Shown: positions 9,102 to 18,189, counted from the stretch's first letter. The stretch is DNA of 64,000 nucleotides from Chitinophagaceae bacterium (GCA_004173235.1 SEAC01000018.1:1-64000); one strand, 5' to 3'. The notes: generated from the letters alone by a model not told the origin. Numbers and translations: made by a program.

Positions 9102-9983
9102 ATGCAGCCGATAGCCGAATCCGAACTGATCATCAATAGCCGCGGCGCCATCTACCATCTCGACCTGCGTCCCGAAGAACTGGCCTCCACCATCATCACG
9201 GTTGGCGACCCCTTCCGCGTGAAGGAAGTGAGCAAGCACTTCGACCGCATCGAGCACAAGGCCGAGCACCGCGAGTTCATCACCCACACCGGTTACATCG
9301 GCGCCAAGCGCATTTCTGTTGTTTCCACGGGCATCGGTCCCGACAACATCGACATCGTATTCAATGAACTCGATGCGCTGGCGAACATCGACTTCGAAAC
9401 CCGCACCATCAAGCCGCAGCTGACGGCGCTCAACATCATACGCATGGGCACTTCGGGTTCGCTGCAGGCAAGCATTCCTGTAGATACGTTCGTAGCATCT
9501 ACGCACGGCCTTGGCCTCGATAACCTGCTCAACTACTACCGGCTGGAGCAAAACCCCGAAGAGAACCAACTGCTGCAATCGTTCATCACCCATACGCAAC
9601 TCAACAGCAACATCACGAACCCCTACATCAGCAGCGCCGCTCCTTCCCTCCTCAAGAACTTCGCGGGTGAGGGCTGGCATGCCGGCATTACGGTTACCTG
9701 CCCGGGTTTCTATGGTCCACAGGGACGCGTGCTGCGCCTCGGCATCCGCAACCCCGCGCTCATCGATCGCCTTACCGAGTTCCGCATGGGCAACCACTTC
9801 ATCTCCAACTTTGAAATGGAAACGTCTGCCATGTACGGGCTCGGCCGCCTCCTTGGCCACCACTGCCTCTCGCTGAGCGCGATCGTGGCCAACCGCGTGT
9901 CGAAAGAGTTTTCAAAAGACGGCGGTGCCCTCGTGGAGCGATTGATTGAAAACGGCCTTCAGATTGTAAGTAGTTTACCGTAA
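9102..9983 (+). CDS. nucleoside phosphorylase (uridine phosphorylase-like)
   Basis: A 293-residue member of the PNP/UDP phosphorylase family, which splits nucleosides with phosphate into base and ribose-1-phosphate. Visible family parts are the phosphate-binding start ITVGDPFRVKEV (residues 31-42), the GTSGSLQ loop and the ribose-binding segment FEMETSAMYGLGRLLGH near residue 236. The METSAMYGL form suits uridine-type phosphorylases more than purine ones, but exact specificity is uncertain. It acts in the cytosol in pyrimidine salvage. It starts at ATG 9102, opposite the tRNA; a repeat-rich gap separates it from dapF. Confidence 0.88.
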   Translation: MQPIAESELIINSRGAIYHLDLRPEELASTIITVGDPFRVKEVSKHFDRIEHKAEHREFITHTGYIGAKRISVVSTGIGPDNIDIVFNELDALANIDFETRTIKPQLTALNIIRMGTSGSLQASIPVDTFVASTHGLGLDNLLNYYRLEQNPEENQLLQSFITHTQLNSNITNPYISSAAPSLLKNFAGEGWHAGITVTCPGFYGPQGRVLRLGIRNPALIDRLTEFRMGNHFISNFEMETSAMYGLGRLLGHHCLSLSAIVANRVSKEFSKDGGALVERLIENGLQIVSSLP

Positions 9984-9987
9984 TCAC

Positions 9988-10101
9988 GAACGCTGATCCG
10001 CCTTTGGCGAATCGCTGATCAAATAAGATTTTTATGATTCGCTGAGCAGACAAACCCTTATCGGCGCCAATCTTACAAATCATAGAAAATCTGCGTTCTT
10101 T
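9988..10101. repeat. copy of the dispersed AAAGAACGC...TATGATT family
   Basis: The right part (10078-10101) is a 24-base word starting AATCATAG and ending GCGTTCTTT. It is identical to the reverse complement of 39273-39296. The left part (9988-10046) carries the related words GAACGCTGAT and AATAAGATTTTTATGATTCG in the opposite sense, so the pair is a degenerate inverted repeat between nucleoside phosphorylase and dapF. Confidence 0.65.
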
Positions 10102-10127
10102 TTTCTCCGCCGAAGGCGGCCAAGCTT

Positions 10128-10916
10128 ATGAAAGAAACCTTCTACAAATACCAGGGCACAGGCAACGACTTCGTGCTGTTCGACAACCGCGATGGCAGGT
10201 TCGACAACTTGAGCCTCGACCAGGTGCGCCGTTTGTGCGACCGCAGGTTCGGGATCGGCGCCGACGGGCTGATGCTTCTGAACCGCCGCGAGGGCTTCGA
10301 CTTCGAGATGAAGTACTACAACTCCGACGGCCGCGAAAGCTCGATGTGCGGCAATGGCGGACGCTGCCTTGTGAAATTTGCGGCCGATCTCGGGCTGGCG
10401 CAGACCAACTACCACTTCATAGCCATTGATGGTCCGCACGAAGCCTCGATAGAACTCGATGGCACCGTGGCGCTGAAGATGGCCGACGTGAGCGAGATCA
10501 TTCATGATGGAAACGACTTTGTGCTCAACACCGGCTCGCCCCATTATGTGCACCTCACCACCGATGTGATGCACAAGGATATGGTGCGCATCGGACGTGA
10601 GATCCGCAACAGCGGCCCCTACGTGCAGGAAGGCATCAACGTGAACTTCGTGGAGCAAACCGAAGAGGCCGATGAGATCATCGTGCGCACCTACGAGCGT
10701 GGCGTGGAAGACGAAACGCTGTCCTGCGGCACGGGCGTAACGGCTGCCGCGCTGGTTTGCGCACACAACGAAAATGGTTTCAACCGCGTGGAAGTGCGCA
10801 CCAAAGGCGGCCCGCTAGCGGTGGAATTCGACAAAGACGGCGACAACTATACCGATGTGTGGCTGATCGGGCCGGCAGTGCGTGTGTTTGAAGGCACGAT
10901 CGACCTCGATGTCTGA
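10128..10916 (+). CDS. dapF: diaminopimelate epimerase DapF
   Basis: Converts LL- to meso-diaminopimelate for lysine and peptidoglycan synthesis. At 262 residues the length is normal. The two catalytic cysteines are C74 in SSMCGNGGRC and C200 in LSCGTGVTA, the signature pair of the two pseudo-symmetric halves. The N-terminal YKYQGTGNDFVLFDN is also a family hallmark. The last codons and the TGA stop lie inside the left arm of an inverted repeat (10908-10924), so the repeat supplies the end of the gene. Confidence 0.97.
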   Translation: MKETFYKYQGTGNDFVLFDNRDGRFDNLSLDQVRRLCDRRFGIGADGLMLLNRREGFDFEMKYYNSDGRESSMCGNGGRCLVKFAADLGLAQTNYHFIAIDGPHEASIELDGTVALKMADVSEIIHDGNDFVLNTGSPHYVHLTTDVMHKDMVRIGREIRNSGPYVQEGINVNFVEQTEEADEIIVRTYERGVEDETLSCGTGVTAAALVCAHNENGFNRVEVRTKGGPLAVEFDKDGDNYTDVWLIGPAVRVFEGTIDLDV

Positions 10917-11020
10917 TGTCTGATCTCGGACGTCGGATGTGTGCTATAGGATTCGCTCGCCTCGTTCATGTCGCCACCGTTGCAAGCCATTCAGTCATCA
11001 GGTATCAGACATCAGACATC
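10908..11020. repeat. inverted repeat of CAGACAT words
   Basis: Left arm GATGTCTGATGTCTGAT (10908-10924) and right arm ATCAGACATCAGACATC (11004-11020) are perfect 17-base reverse complements, each built of a 7-base word, about 80 bases apart. The left arm overlaps the dapF stop; the right arm ends 13 bases before the NUDIX ATG. The same wording occurs between the 3-hydroxyanthranilate dioxygenase and ACMSD genes. Confidence 0.85.
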
Positions 11021-11033
11021 AGACATTCTCCTC

Positions 11034-11504
11034 ATGGGTTTATTCAACGTCCGCGTATACGGCCTGCTGCTCAATGAAGCCAATGAAGTGTTGGTGACCG
11101 ACGAATGGATTCGCGGCATGCGCATCAGTAAGTTTCCCGGCGGTGGACTCGAATTTGGCGAAGGCACCCGCGACTGCCTCGTGCGCGAATTTGCCGAAGA
11201 GATGGCGCTCCGTGTTGAAGTAGGCGCACATTTGTATACGACGGATTTTTACCAGCAATCGGCCTACAACCCGGCGCACCAGATCATTTCCATCTACTAC
11301 CACGTGCGGGCGCTCGAGCCCATCAACGTGCGGCTCAACAGCAAACCGTTCGATTTCGATGAAACGCAGCTGGCGCGTTATGAACAAGAGCAGCAGTGCG
11401 AGTCTTTTCGATTTATTGCGCTCAACGATTTTTCGGAAGAAAGCGTTACCCTCCCGATCGACAAGGTGGCTGCAAGGGAATTTTTGAAACTGCATGCACT
11501 GTGA
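11034..11504 (+). CDS. NUDIX hydrolase
   Basis: A 156-residue NUDIX protein from ATG 11034; the open frame extends upstream through the repeat, which is unlikely to be coding. The Nudix box is GGGLEFGEGTRDCLVREFAEEM, close to GX5EX7REUXEEXGU, with the final Gly replaced by Ala, so the Mg2+-binding REXXEE helix is intact. These enzymes hydrolyse nucleoside diphosphates linked to another moiety; the substrate cannot be told here. The gene follows dapF and converges with the queuosine-precursor transporter gene. Confidence 0.88.
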   Translation: MGLFNVRVYGLLLNEANEVLVTDEWIRGMRISKFPGGGLEFGEGTRDCLVREFAEEMALRVEVGAHLYTTDFYQQSAYNPAHQIISIYYHVRALEPINVRLNSKPFDFDETQLARYEQEQQCESFRFIALNDFSEESVTLPIDKVAAREFLKLHAL

Positions 11505-11512
11505 TTGCATCC

Positions 11513-11557
11513 CCCATTACCACATTACCCCATTACCACATTACCCCATCAGCACAT
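11513..11557. repeat. tandem CCATTAC words
   Basis: About five copies of an 8-base word alternating CCCATTAC and CACATTAC, filling the gap between two converging genes from nine bases after the NUDIX stop. The same word fills 26920-27000 before purB. Confidence 0.75.
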
Positions 11558-11561
11558 TCGC

Positions 11562-12362
11562 CTATCCAGCCACCGGAAACTCCACCGCATCCGACGAATC
11601 GCCGGAGGCAATGCGTTTCATGCGTTCCGCCGTTTCGGCACCGAAGTAGCGGTTGATGCGTTTCTCCACGTAGATGATGACCGGCGTGAGCACGAGCGCC
11701 ATCAGGAACTTGTAGCAGTAGTTCATCATGCCGATGGCGAGGATCATCTGCCACGTAAACACGCCGCTGAAGGCGATGAAGAGCACGATGTAGGAGTCGA
11801 TCAGCTGCGACACGATGGTGGAGCCGGTGGCGCGGAGCCAGATGTGCTTGCCGCCCGTGATTTTCTTGATGCGGTGGAACACGTACACATCCACCAGCTG
11901 ACTTACCAGGAAGGCCACGATGGAACCGATGATGATGCGCATGCCCTGCCCGAAAATTCCATCGAAGGCGGTCTGCATGTTGTTAATGCCGCTTTTTTGC
12001 CCGGTGCCGATCCAGAAGTCGGCCGGCGGAACGCCGATGGCGAGGAAGTACATCAGGAAGGCGTACGCGATCAGCGCCACGGCGGTGTACGAAATGCGGC
12101 GCACGGCCTTCGGGCCATAGTATTCGTTTACGATGTCGGTCATTACGAACTCGAGCGGCCACAACAGCACGCCGCAGGTAAGGTTGAACGCCATCCCGCT
12201 TTGCCCGAAGAGGGTGAAGTTGGCGGGTGGAATGCCCAGCAGTTTTTCGAGCGAAAAGATCTTGGTGCCGATGCTTTCCGCGATGAGCGCGTTGGCAACG
12301 AAAAAAGCCGACATTCCGAGCAGGAGCTTGGTGGGCTTGTCTTTAAGCAGCGTAGTTACCAT
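11562..12362 (-). CDS. queuosine precursor transporter (YhhQ/VUT family)
   Basis: A 266-residue inner-membrane protein with about six hydrophobic helices. Family hallmarks are VMTDIVNEYYG (charged motif after helix 3) and LRATGSTIVSQLIDS, which are conserved in YhhQ-type importers of 7-cyano- or 7-aminomethyl-7-deazaguanine used to make queuosine in tRNA. Its 5' end overlaps the end of the upstream 99-residue membrane-protein gene by 20 bases on the same strand, so the two are probably one transcript. No queuosine synthesis genes are adjacent. Confidence 0.9.
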   Translation of the reverse strand: MVTTLLKDKPTKLLLGMSAFFVANALIAESIGTKIFSLEKLLGIPPANFTLFGQSGMAFNLTCGVLLWPLEFVMTDIVNEYYGPKAVRRISYTAVALIAYAFLMYFLAIGVPPADFWIGTGQKSGINNMQTAFDGIFGQGMRIIIGSIVAFLVSQLVDVYVFHRIKKITGGKHIWLRATGSTIVSQLIDSYIVLFIAFSGVFTWQMILAIGMMNYCYKFLMALVLTPVIIYVEKRINRYFGAETAERMKRIASGDSSDAVEFPVAG

Positions 12363-12642
12363 TGATGAAGAGTATGTATTGTACTTGCAAAAGAAGAAAC
12401 ACGAAATTAGACAGCGCGAGCCACCGGGGCACGTTTGCCAGCAACCGCTTTCTCAATAACAACACCAGGTAGATCCCGTTCACCAGCGGGTTGAACAGTG
12501 CGGCGAGTGCATACCCCGCAACCACGATCGTTCCCGTCACCGCTTCATCCTTTGACGGAAGTCCCATGCGCACAAGCAAGGCCAGAAGGAAAAACACATT
12601 GCATACAAAGGCCACTCGGCTCAGGAAAAGCACCAGACGCAT
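12343..12642 (-). CDS. small multi-helix membrane protein
   Basis: A 99-residue protein from ATG 12642. The open frame continues upstream, but that part would be antisense to the YfhO-like gene and has no membrane character. Three hydrophobic segments are visible, at about residues 2-23, 34-63 and 75-95, with the charged loops MGLPSKDE and RKRLLANVPRW. The family is not recognised. It overlaps the queuosine-precursor transporter gene by 20 bases and starts 54 bases from the divergent YfhO-like gene. Confidence 0.7.
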   Translation of the reverse strand: MRLVLFLSRVAFVCNVFFLLALLVRMGLPSKDEAVTGTIVVAGYALAALFNPLVNGIYLVLLLRKRLLANVPRWLALSNFVFLLLQVQYILFINGNYAA

Positions 12643-12696
12643 ACCGGGATTTGCTTGTAAAATAATCCTAAATTGCCCAGATTTTAAAAGATAGCT

Positions 12697-15009
12697 ATGA
12701 AGAAAGGACTGTTGCCCAGTCTCAGCATGTTCAGCGGCATGCCCGCTTTCCAGATCGGTTCGCCGGGCAACAACATCGTGCCCTGGCTGGTGCATACGGT
12801 GCTAACGTTTGGCCTACCCGTGCCCATCCAGTTCTTCTTCCTTGCCTGCATCTGCTTTTATTTTCTGTGCCTCTGCATCCGCATCAACCCGTGGATCGGC
12901 ATCTTCGGCGCACTGTCGTTTGCCTATGCAACGTATAACCCTGTGATCATTACCGCGGGCCACGACACGAAGATGTGGTCCATCGCTTACATGCCCGCGC
13001 TGCTCGGGAGCATACTGCTCATTTTCAACCGGCGCTACTGGCTGGGCGCTGGTCTAACTGCCCTCTTCACCTCGGTGCTAGTGGCAATGAACCATCCGCA
13101 GATCGACTACTACCTCTTTCTTGCGTTGGGCATCATGGCCGTGTTCTTCGCCGTGCGCTGGATACTCGAGCGCCAATACATACACCTCTTTAAAGCTCTG
13201 GGCCTGACGCTCGTTGCAGGCGCCATCGGCTTGCTCGTGAATGCGGTCACGATCCTTTCGACGTATGAATACCAGAAAGAAACGATCCGTGGTGGCCCGG
13301 GCGAACTGACGAATACGCAAAGTGGCGATGCGAAAGACGGCCTCGACAAAGGCTACGCCTTCTCCTACAGCATGGGCATCACCGAACCGATCGTGATGTT
13401 CCTGCCGCGTGCATTCGGCTCCAACTCGCCCACCGCGGCGCCCGGCGTGAAGCCGGTGATGGAAGAAGACAAATCGAAGGCCGCCGAATTCCTCGCGCAG
13501 CAGGGACAATCCGCACAGGGCATCGGCTATTACTGGGGCAGCGTTGGACAAACCCCGAGTTCGCCCGGCACCTCCGGACCACCGTATGTGGGCATCGTTG
13601 TATGCCTGCTTGCACTGCTCGGCATGTTCATCCTCGACAACAGCCATCGCTGGTGGGTGCTTGCCGCGAGCGTCTTCGCCGTGGTGATGTCGTGGGGCTC
13701 CAGCTTCGACGGCTTCAACACATTTCTCTACCATTACCTCCCGATGTACAACAAGTTCCGGGCACCTTCGATGGCGCTCGTGATCCCGCAGCTGTTGTTC
13801 CCCTTCCTCGCCGTGCTAACGCTCGACAAGCTGGCCACGACCGAGTTTGAAGCGCTGAAACCGCGCCTGAAGCAGGGTCTCATCGGTGTGGCAGCGCTGT
13901 TCGTGCTGTTCTTCATCATCTATGCGATGCTGGATTACATGAACCCCGGCGAAAAAGACGCGATCAGGCAGGCCGCCTCCAACCCGCAGCAGGCAGAGGG
14001 GTATCGCCAGTTCTTCGCGGCGCTGGTGACCGACCGCAAAGCACTGTTCCTCGGCGACATCTTCCGCGCGCTGGGCTTCGGAATTGCCGCAGCGGCGCTG
14101 GTGTATGTGCTGCTGAAGCGCATCGTCAAGCCGGTCTTCATCTTTGCAGGCTTCGCGCTGCTGACGCTCATCGATCTTCTGCCGATCGACAGCCACTACC
14201 TCAACAGCGATTCCTTCCTCGAGGACACATCGAGCGAGGTCGTTTTCAACTCCACCGACAAAGACAAGGAGATCCTTGCCGATAAAGGCTACTTCCGCGT
14301 GTTTGATGTTTCGGGCAATGCATTTGCCGACGCACACACCTCGTATTTCTACAACTCGGTGGGCGGCTACCACGCGGTGAAGCTGCGCATCTACCAGGAC
14401 CTGATCGAGAACCAGCTTTCGAAGGGGAATATGAACGTGGTGAACATGCTCAACGTGAAATACCTGATCCAGAAAGACCAGGCGGGCAACACCACTGCCT
14501 ACCAGCGCAACGAGGCTTCGCTCGGGCCGGTGTGGTTCGTACGCAACATCGCCTTCGTGCCCGACGCACGCGCGGAAATGAGCGCGCTCGATGGCTTCAA
14601 CCCGCGCGATACCGCTTTTGTCCGCGCATCGCTGCGCAACAATGTGGGTGCTGCAACGCAGTTCAGCGGTGAAGGAACGATTGCGCTAGAGAGGAACGAC
14701 AACGACGTTATTACCTACAACAGCAACTCGCCCGCGGCGCAGTTTGCCGTGTTCAGCGAGATCTATTACAACGCCGGCTGGCGCGCCTTCATCGATGGAA
14801 AAGAAACTCCGATCACGCGCGTCAACTATGTGCTGCGTGGCCTTCCGCTTCCGGCTGGTGCGCACAAGATCGAGTTCCGCTTTGAGCCGCAGGGCTTCTA
14901 TCGCGGACGCAGCATCACCACCATCTGCCAGGTGCTGCTCGGGCTGCTCCTCGTGGCGGGCATCTTCCTCGAGTGGCGTGCGCGGCACCGCGAAAGCTTG
15001 CCTGCATGA
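12697..15009 (+). CDS. YfhO family membrane protein, N-terminus shortened
   Basis: A 770-residue polytopic protein of the YfhO family (GT-C-like fold), thought to glycosylate surface polymers using lipid-linked sugars. Family segments: SMFSGMPAFQI, FLACICFYFLCLCIRINPWIG, AFAYATYNPVIITAGHDTKMW, a second helix bundle, and a C-terminal beta domain with EIYYNAGWRAFIDGKETPI. Homologues in related bacteria, from memory, begin about 75 residues earlier with a first membrane helix and a catalytic-type acidic loop. Here MKKGLLP joins directly to SLSMFSGMPAF. An in-frame TAA at 12685 excludes an upstream extension. The stop overlaps the next glycosyltransferase start (ATGA), so it heads the glycosylation cluster. 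Confidence 0.88.
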   Translation: MKKGLLPSLSMFSGMPAFQIGSPGNNIVPWLVHTVLTFGLPVPIQFFFLACICFYFLCLCIRINPWIGIFGALSFAYATYNPVIITAGHDTKMWSIAYMPALLGSILLIFNRRYWLGAGLTALFTSVLVAMNHPQIDYYLFLALGIMAVFFAVRWILERQYIHLFKALGLTLVAGAIGLLVNAVTILSTYEYQKETIRGGPGELTNTQSGDAKDGLDKGYAFSYSMGITEPIVMFLPRAFGSNSPTAAPGVKPVMEEDKSKAAEFLAQQGQSAQGIGYYWGSVGQTPSSPGTSGPPYVGIVVCLLALLGMFILDNSHRWWVLAASVFAVVMSWGSSFDGFNTFLYHYLPMYNKFRAPSMALVIPQLLFPFLAVLTLDKLATTEFEALKPRLKQGLIGVAALFVLFFIIYAMLDYMNPGEKDAIRQAASNPQQAEGYRQFFAALVTDRKALFLGDIFRALGFGIAAAALVYVLLKRIVKPVFIFAGFALLTLIDLLPIDSHYLNSDSFLEDTSSEVVFNSTDKDKEILADKGYFRVFDVSGNAFADAHTSYFYNSVGGYHAVKLRIYQDLIENQLSKGNMNVVNMLNVKYLIQKDQAGNTTAYQRNEASLGPVWFVRNIAFVPDARAEMSALDGFNPRDTAFVRASLRNNVGAATQFSGEGTIALERNDNDVITYNSNSPAAQFAVFSEIYYNAGWRAFIDGKETPITRVNYVLRGLPLPAGAHKIEFRFEPQGFYRGRSITTICQVLLGLLLVAGIFLEWRARHRESLPA

Positions 15010-16109
15010 AGCTCCTGAGCCTCGTTTGGTTCAAGGTGCTGCCCGCCCGTTTTGGTGGCCAAAAGGGAACGGCACTGTTCAACCGCTACCTGGCGGAGCA
15101 GGCAGAATTGGTTTGCCTTTGCTCTTCCGACAATGTGCCTGACGAAACCTTGCCTTACCGCCTGCGCGCGGAGCTTCCTCCCGGCAAACGCGGTGTGCTG
15201 CGGCCATCGGTATGGCGAAAGATCGAGCAGGTGATGGAGGACGAACGCCCCACACACCTCTTGCTGGAGTATCCCTACCACGCCTATGCAGCCATACGCG
15301 CGGCGCGGCGCCATCGCATTAAAGTGGTGCTGCATGCGCACAATATCGAGTTCCTCCGCTTCCGCCAGCTGGGGCACCCGGCCTGGCGACTGCTGAAGGC
15401 CTACGAAGGCTGGGCCTTTCGCAATGCCGACCTGGTGCTGCTCAAGACCGAGACCGACCGAGCCCTTGCCGTGCAATATTTCGGCATCGATGCAGCACGC
15501 ACCTTGCTGGTGCCGTATGGCATCGAGCCCAACGCACCGACAGCAGACGGAAGCAACATCCGCCGGCAATGGAACATTCCGGATGATGCACTGCTGCTTC
15601 TTTTTGCCGGCACGCTCGACTATGCACCCAATGCCGAAGCGGTGCAGCACCTGTACAAACATTTGGCGCCGCTGCTCGATGCTGCCGGCCGCACCTATCG
15701 CATCCTCATCTGCGGCCGCAACCGCCATGCCGGCTACGCTCACCTCGACGAACTGCAGCATCCCTGCATCATCCGCACCGGCGAAGTGCCCAGCCTTGCC
15801 CCGTATTATGCAGCAGCCGATGTCTTCATCAACCCGGTGCTGAGCGGCGGCGGTGTGCAAACGAAGGTGATCGATGCGCTGGCGGCGGGGTGTGGGACGG
15901 TGACTTTTGACTTCGGTGCCACGGGAATCAACCGCACTGTTACAGGCAACCTCCTTGAAACCGTTCCGGACGGTAACTGGACTGAATTCGCTGCGCTGCT
16001 TCTCAAAGGAAGCCCGCCGAAAACGGAGCAGGGTCGGACCTTTCTCGATTATTATTCCTGGGAACGTATCGCAAGAAGAGCGATCGAGGTCTTCCAGGCG
16101 ATGAGCTGA
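15006..16109 (+). CDS. glycosyltransferase family 4
   Basis: A 367-residue GT-B enzyme from ATG 15006, which overlaps the TGA of the YfhO-like gene. The N-terminal half contains HAHNIEFLRFRQL, typical of sugar-nucleotide-dependent GT4 enzymes. The C-terminal donor-binding half has LLLFAGTLDYAPNAEAVQHL and the glycine-rich NPVLSGGGVQTKVIDALAAGC, where the usual second acidic residue is replaced. It transfers a sugar with retention of configuration, probably to a surface polysaccharide or lipid-linked glycan together with the neighbouring enzymes. Specificity cannot be read from sequence. Confidence 0.9.
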   Translation: MKLLSLVWFKVLPARFGGQKGTALFNRYLAEQAELVCLCSSDNVPDETLPYRLRAELPPGKRGVLRPSVWRKIEQVMEDERPTHLLLEYPYHAYAAIRAARRHRIKVVLHAHNIEFLRFRQLGHPAWRLLKAYEGWAFRNADLVLLKTETDRALAVQYFGIDAARTLLVPYGIEPNAPTADGSNIRRQWNIPDDALLLLFAGTLDYAPNAEAVQHLYKHLAPLLDAAGRTYRILICGRNRHAGYAHLDELQHPCIIRTGEVPSLAPYYAAADVFINPVLSGGGVQTKVIDALAAGCGTVTFDFGATGINRTVTGNLLETVPDGNWTEFAALLLKGSPPKTEQGRTFLDYYSWERIARRAIEVFQAMS

Positions 16110-16132
16110 GAAAGGCCTTTGGAAGTAAAACG

Positions 16133-16140
16133 TACTTTTG
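16133..16140 (+). promoter_or_regulatory. -7 promoter box (TACTTTTG)
   Basis: Exact TAnnTTTG, 19 bases before the ATG of the GT2 gene at 16160 and after the only gap (50 bases) in the first part of the glycosylation cluster. It suggests an internal promoter. Confidence 0.4.
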
Positions 16141-16159
16141 CCTCCGATTTCAACTTTTC

Positions 16160-16987
16160 ATGCCGACAGTAAGTGTAGTGATGCCCGTGTATAATGCCAG
16201 CGAGTTTCTTCGGGAAGCTATCGACAGCATTGTGGAGCAAACTTTTACGAACTGGGAACTGATCATCGTTGAAGACTGCAGCACGGATGACTCTGCGGCA
16301 ATCGTCAGGCAGTACACCGACCCGAGGATAAAGGCACACTTCCGTGCGCAAAACGGAGGAGTCGTTGCCGCAATGAACGATGGGTTGCGCCAAGCATCAG
16401 GGGAATTCATCGCCGTGATGCACGCCGACGACGTTTCGAAACGCGAACGCCTGCAACTGGAAGTTGAATGGCTGCAGCAGCATCCCGAACATGCCGTTGT
16501 AGCGGGTTTCATCGAAAAAATCGATACGCGTGGCAACAACTGCGGCATTTGGAATCTCGACCGACGCGTGATAGATTCCGCACACATCCGGCGCCACATG
16601 CTTCGTGAAAACTGCATTGCTCATTCGTCGGTACTGATGCGCGGGTCGGTTGTGAAAAAATATGGATACGACTCCGGCCAGCAGAAAGCCGGTTTTGCAG
16701 TGGAAGACTACGCGCTTTGGCTGGAGATGCTAAGCGACGGCTACGAATTTGGCAAAGTTCCGGAAGTTTTGCTGCGGTACCGCATACACAGCCAGTCGGC
16801 AACGAGCAAATATTTACGCCGCAACAACCCGTTCTTCATCAACTACCAGACGAAGCGTTTGTACCTCGACCAGATCATATCGAAGCGTCCTTTGAACCGA
16901 TTCGACAAGAAGTTGCAGCGCAGTATGTACGTCGACTACCTTCTTGCACGCGGCAAGGAGATCAAGGCAAAAATGTTCCGCAGGTGA
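16160..16987 (+). CDS. glycosyltransferase family 2
   Basis: A 275-residue GT-A fold enzyme. The N-terminus VSVVMPVYNASEFLREAIDS and the segment IIVEDCSTDDS are typical GT2 nucleotide-binding parts. The metal-binding DxD-type motif is HADDVSKRERL near residue 92, and the acceptor-side VEDYALWLEML is the usual ED motif. There are no membrane helices, so it should act at the cytosolic face of the inner membrane. Its TGA stop is overlapped by the GTG start of the next gene (GTGA). Confidence 0.92.
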   Translation: MPTVSVVMPVYNASEFLREAIDSIVEQTFTNWELIIVEDCSTDDSAAIVRQYTDPRIKAHFRAQNGGVVAAMNDGLRQASGEFIAVMHADDVSKRERLQLEVEWLQQHPEHAVVAGFIEKIDTRGNNCGIWNLDRRVIDSAHIRRHMLRENCIAHSSVLMRGSVVKKYGYDSGQQKAGFAVEDYALWLEMLSDGYEFGKVPEVLLRYRIHSQSATSKYLRRNNPFFINYQTKRLYLDQIISKRPLNRFDKKLQRSMYVDYLLARGKEIKAKMFRR

Positions 16988-18189
16988 TCTTCCGCTTACT
17001 ACTCCTGAAAAGGCGGATCGAAAGCCTGCTGATGCTGCCACTTGTGGCGGTGGGCTATTTCTATGGACTTGCGGGCTCAAGATGGTCACACCTGGAAACC
17101 GTCTTTTTCTTTCCGTTTTATCATACTGGTGGCGCCGAAAAGATCCATGCGCAGATCGCCCAAAGTTGTGGAAGCAAAAACGCGCTTATTGTATTTACAC
17201 GGCACTCGCGGGATGGTCGGTTTAAAGAGGATTTCTCTGCCAGCGGGTGCACAATCCTTGACATCAGCCGGCTCACGGGCAGCAAGTGGCTTTACCCTGT
17301 CAACTTCATTCTGCGTGGCGTGTGGGCGGCCCGCCTGAACCGCTGCAGAAGGCTGCACACGATTTTCAACGGCCATTCCAACTTCGCGTATAAGTTGTCT
17401 CCCTGGCTGCGCAAATCAATCCGACAGGTAGACCTTGTTCATTCCTGGAACAGCTTTTCGCTGATCCGCATTCCATACATTCCATTCTACGCTGCAAGTG
17501 TGCAGATCAGCCAGGTTCAGTTGAAAAAGCACCAGGAAAAGTATGCGGGATATGGAGTAGAGCAGCGGTACATCGACCGTTTCCACTTCATTCAAAATTC
17601 AGTGCCATTCCCTGTGCGGGCCGCATCCGGCAAGCCGCGCCAACCATTCATTGCAGTCTTCTCCGGACGCCCTGGCCCCGAAAAGCGCTTCCCGCTCTTT
17701 GCGCGCGTCGCGCGGCTAGCGCAGCAGGAAAATCTGCCGGTTCAATTTCGTGCAATCGGAATTTCTGAAAGCGATGCCGGAACCGCTTCCGGAATAGTGG
17801 AATGCCTCGGCAATATTTCTGATGCACACATCATCCACGATCTTTTGTACGAATCCCGTGTGCTGCTGCTCACCTCCTCCACCGAAGGATTCCCGTTGGT
17901 GGTTATAGAAGCGATGGCAAATGGTTGCGCCGTTTTTGCAACGCCGGTTGGAGACATTCCATTGCATACCGGAAACGGGCAGCCGGGTGTGCTTTTCAGC
18001 ACGAGCACCAACGAAACAGCGATCGTTGCCGAAGCAATGAGCGGTTTGCGAAAAATGGTTGGTGACCCCGACAGCTGGGACCGCATTGCTCAGGCAAACA
18101 TCGATTACGCACAAGAACGCTTTTCGATGAGCGTTTTTGATGCCGCTTACCGGAAGTTGATCTTAACACACGAAAACCCACCTGCTTGA
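16984..18189 (+). CDS. glycosyltransferase family 4
   Basis: A 401-residue GT-B enzyme. The open frame extends far upstream inside the GT2 gene, but GTG 16984 overlaps the GT2 stop and gives a sensible N-terminus (IFRLLLLKRRIESLLMLPLVAVGYF). A family part is PFYHTGGAEKIHAQIAQ (acceptor side). Donor side: AVFSGRPGPEKRFPLFARVAR and the ESRVLLLTSSTEGFPLVVIEAM motif with its two conserved acidic positions. A short hydrophobic N-terminal run suggests membrane association. The stop is overlapped by the TTG start of the following GT2 gene. Confidence 0.88.
   Translation: MIFRLLLLKRRIESLLMLPLVAVGYFYGLAGSRWSHLETVFFFPFYHTGGAEKIHAQIAQSCGSKNALIVFTRHSRDGRFKEDFSASGCTILDISRLTGSKWLYPVNFILRGVWAARLNRCRRLHTIFNGHSNFAYKLSPWLRKSIRQVDLVHSWNSFSLIRIPYIPFYAASVQISQVQLKKHQEKYAGYGVEQRYIDRFHFIQNSVPFPVRAASGKPRQPFIAVFSGRPGPEKRFPLFARVARLAQQENLPVQFRAIGISESDAGTASGIVECLGNISDAHIIHDLLYESRVLLLTSSTEGFPLVVIEAMANGCAVFATPVGDIPLHTGNGQPGVLFSTSTNETAIVAEAMSGLRKMVGDPDSWDRIAQANIDYAQERFSMSVFDAAYRKLILTHENPPA

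Noticed and set aside
16717-16983. N-terminal extension of the GT4 gene into the GT2 gene
   Set aside because: The extension is out of frame with real GT2 sequence and has no family match; GTG 16984 overlaps the GT2 stop.
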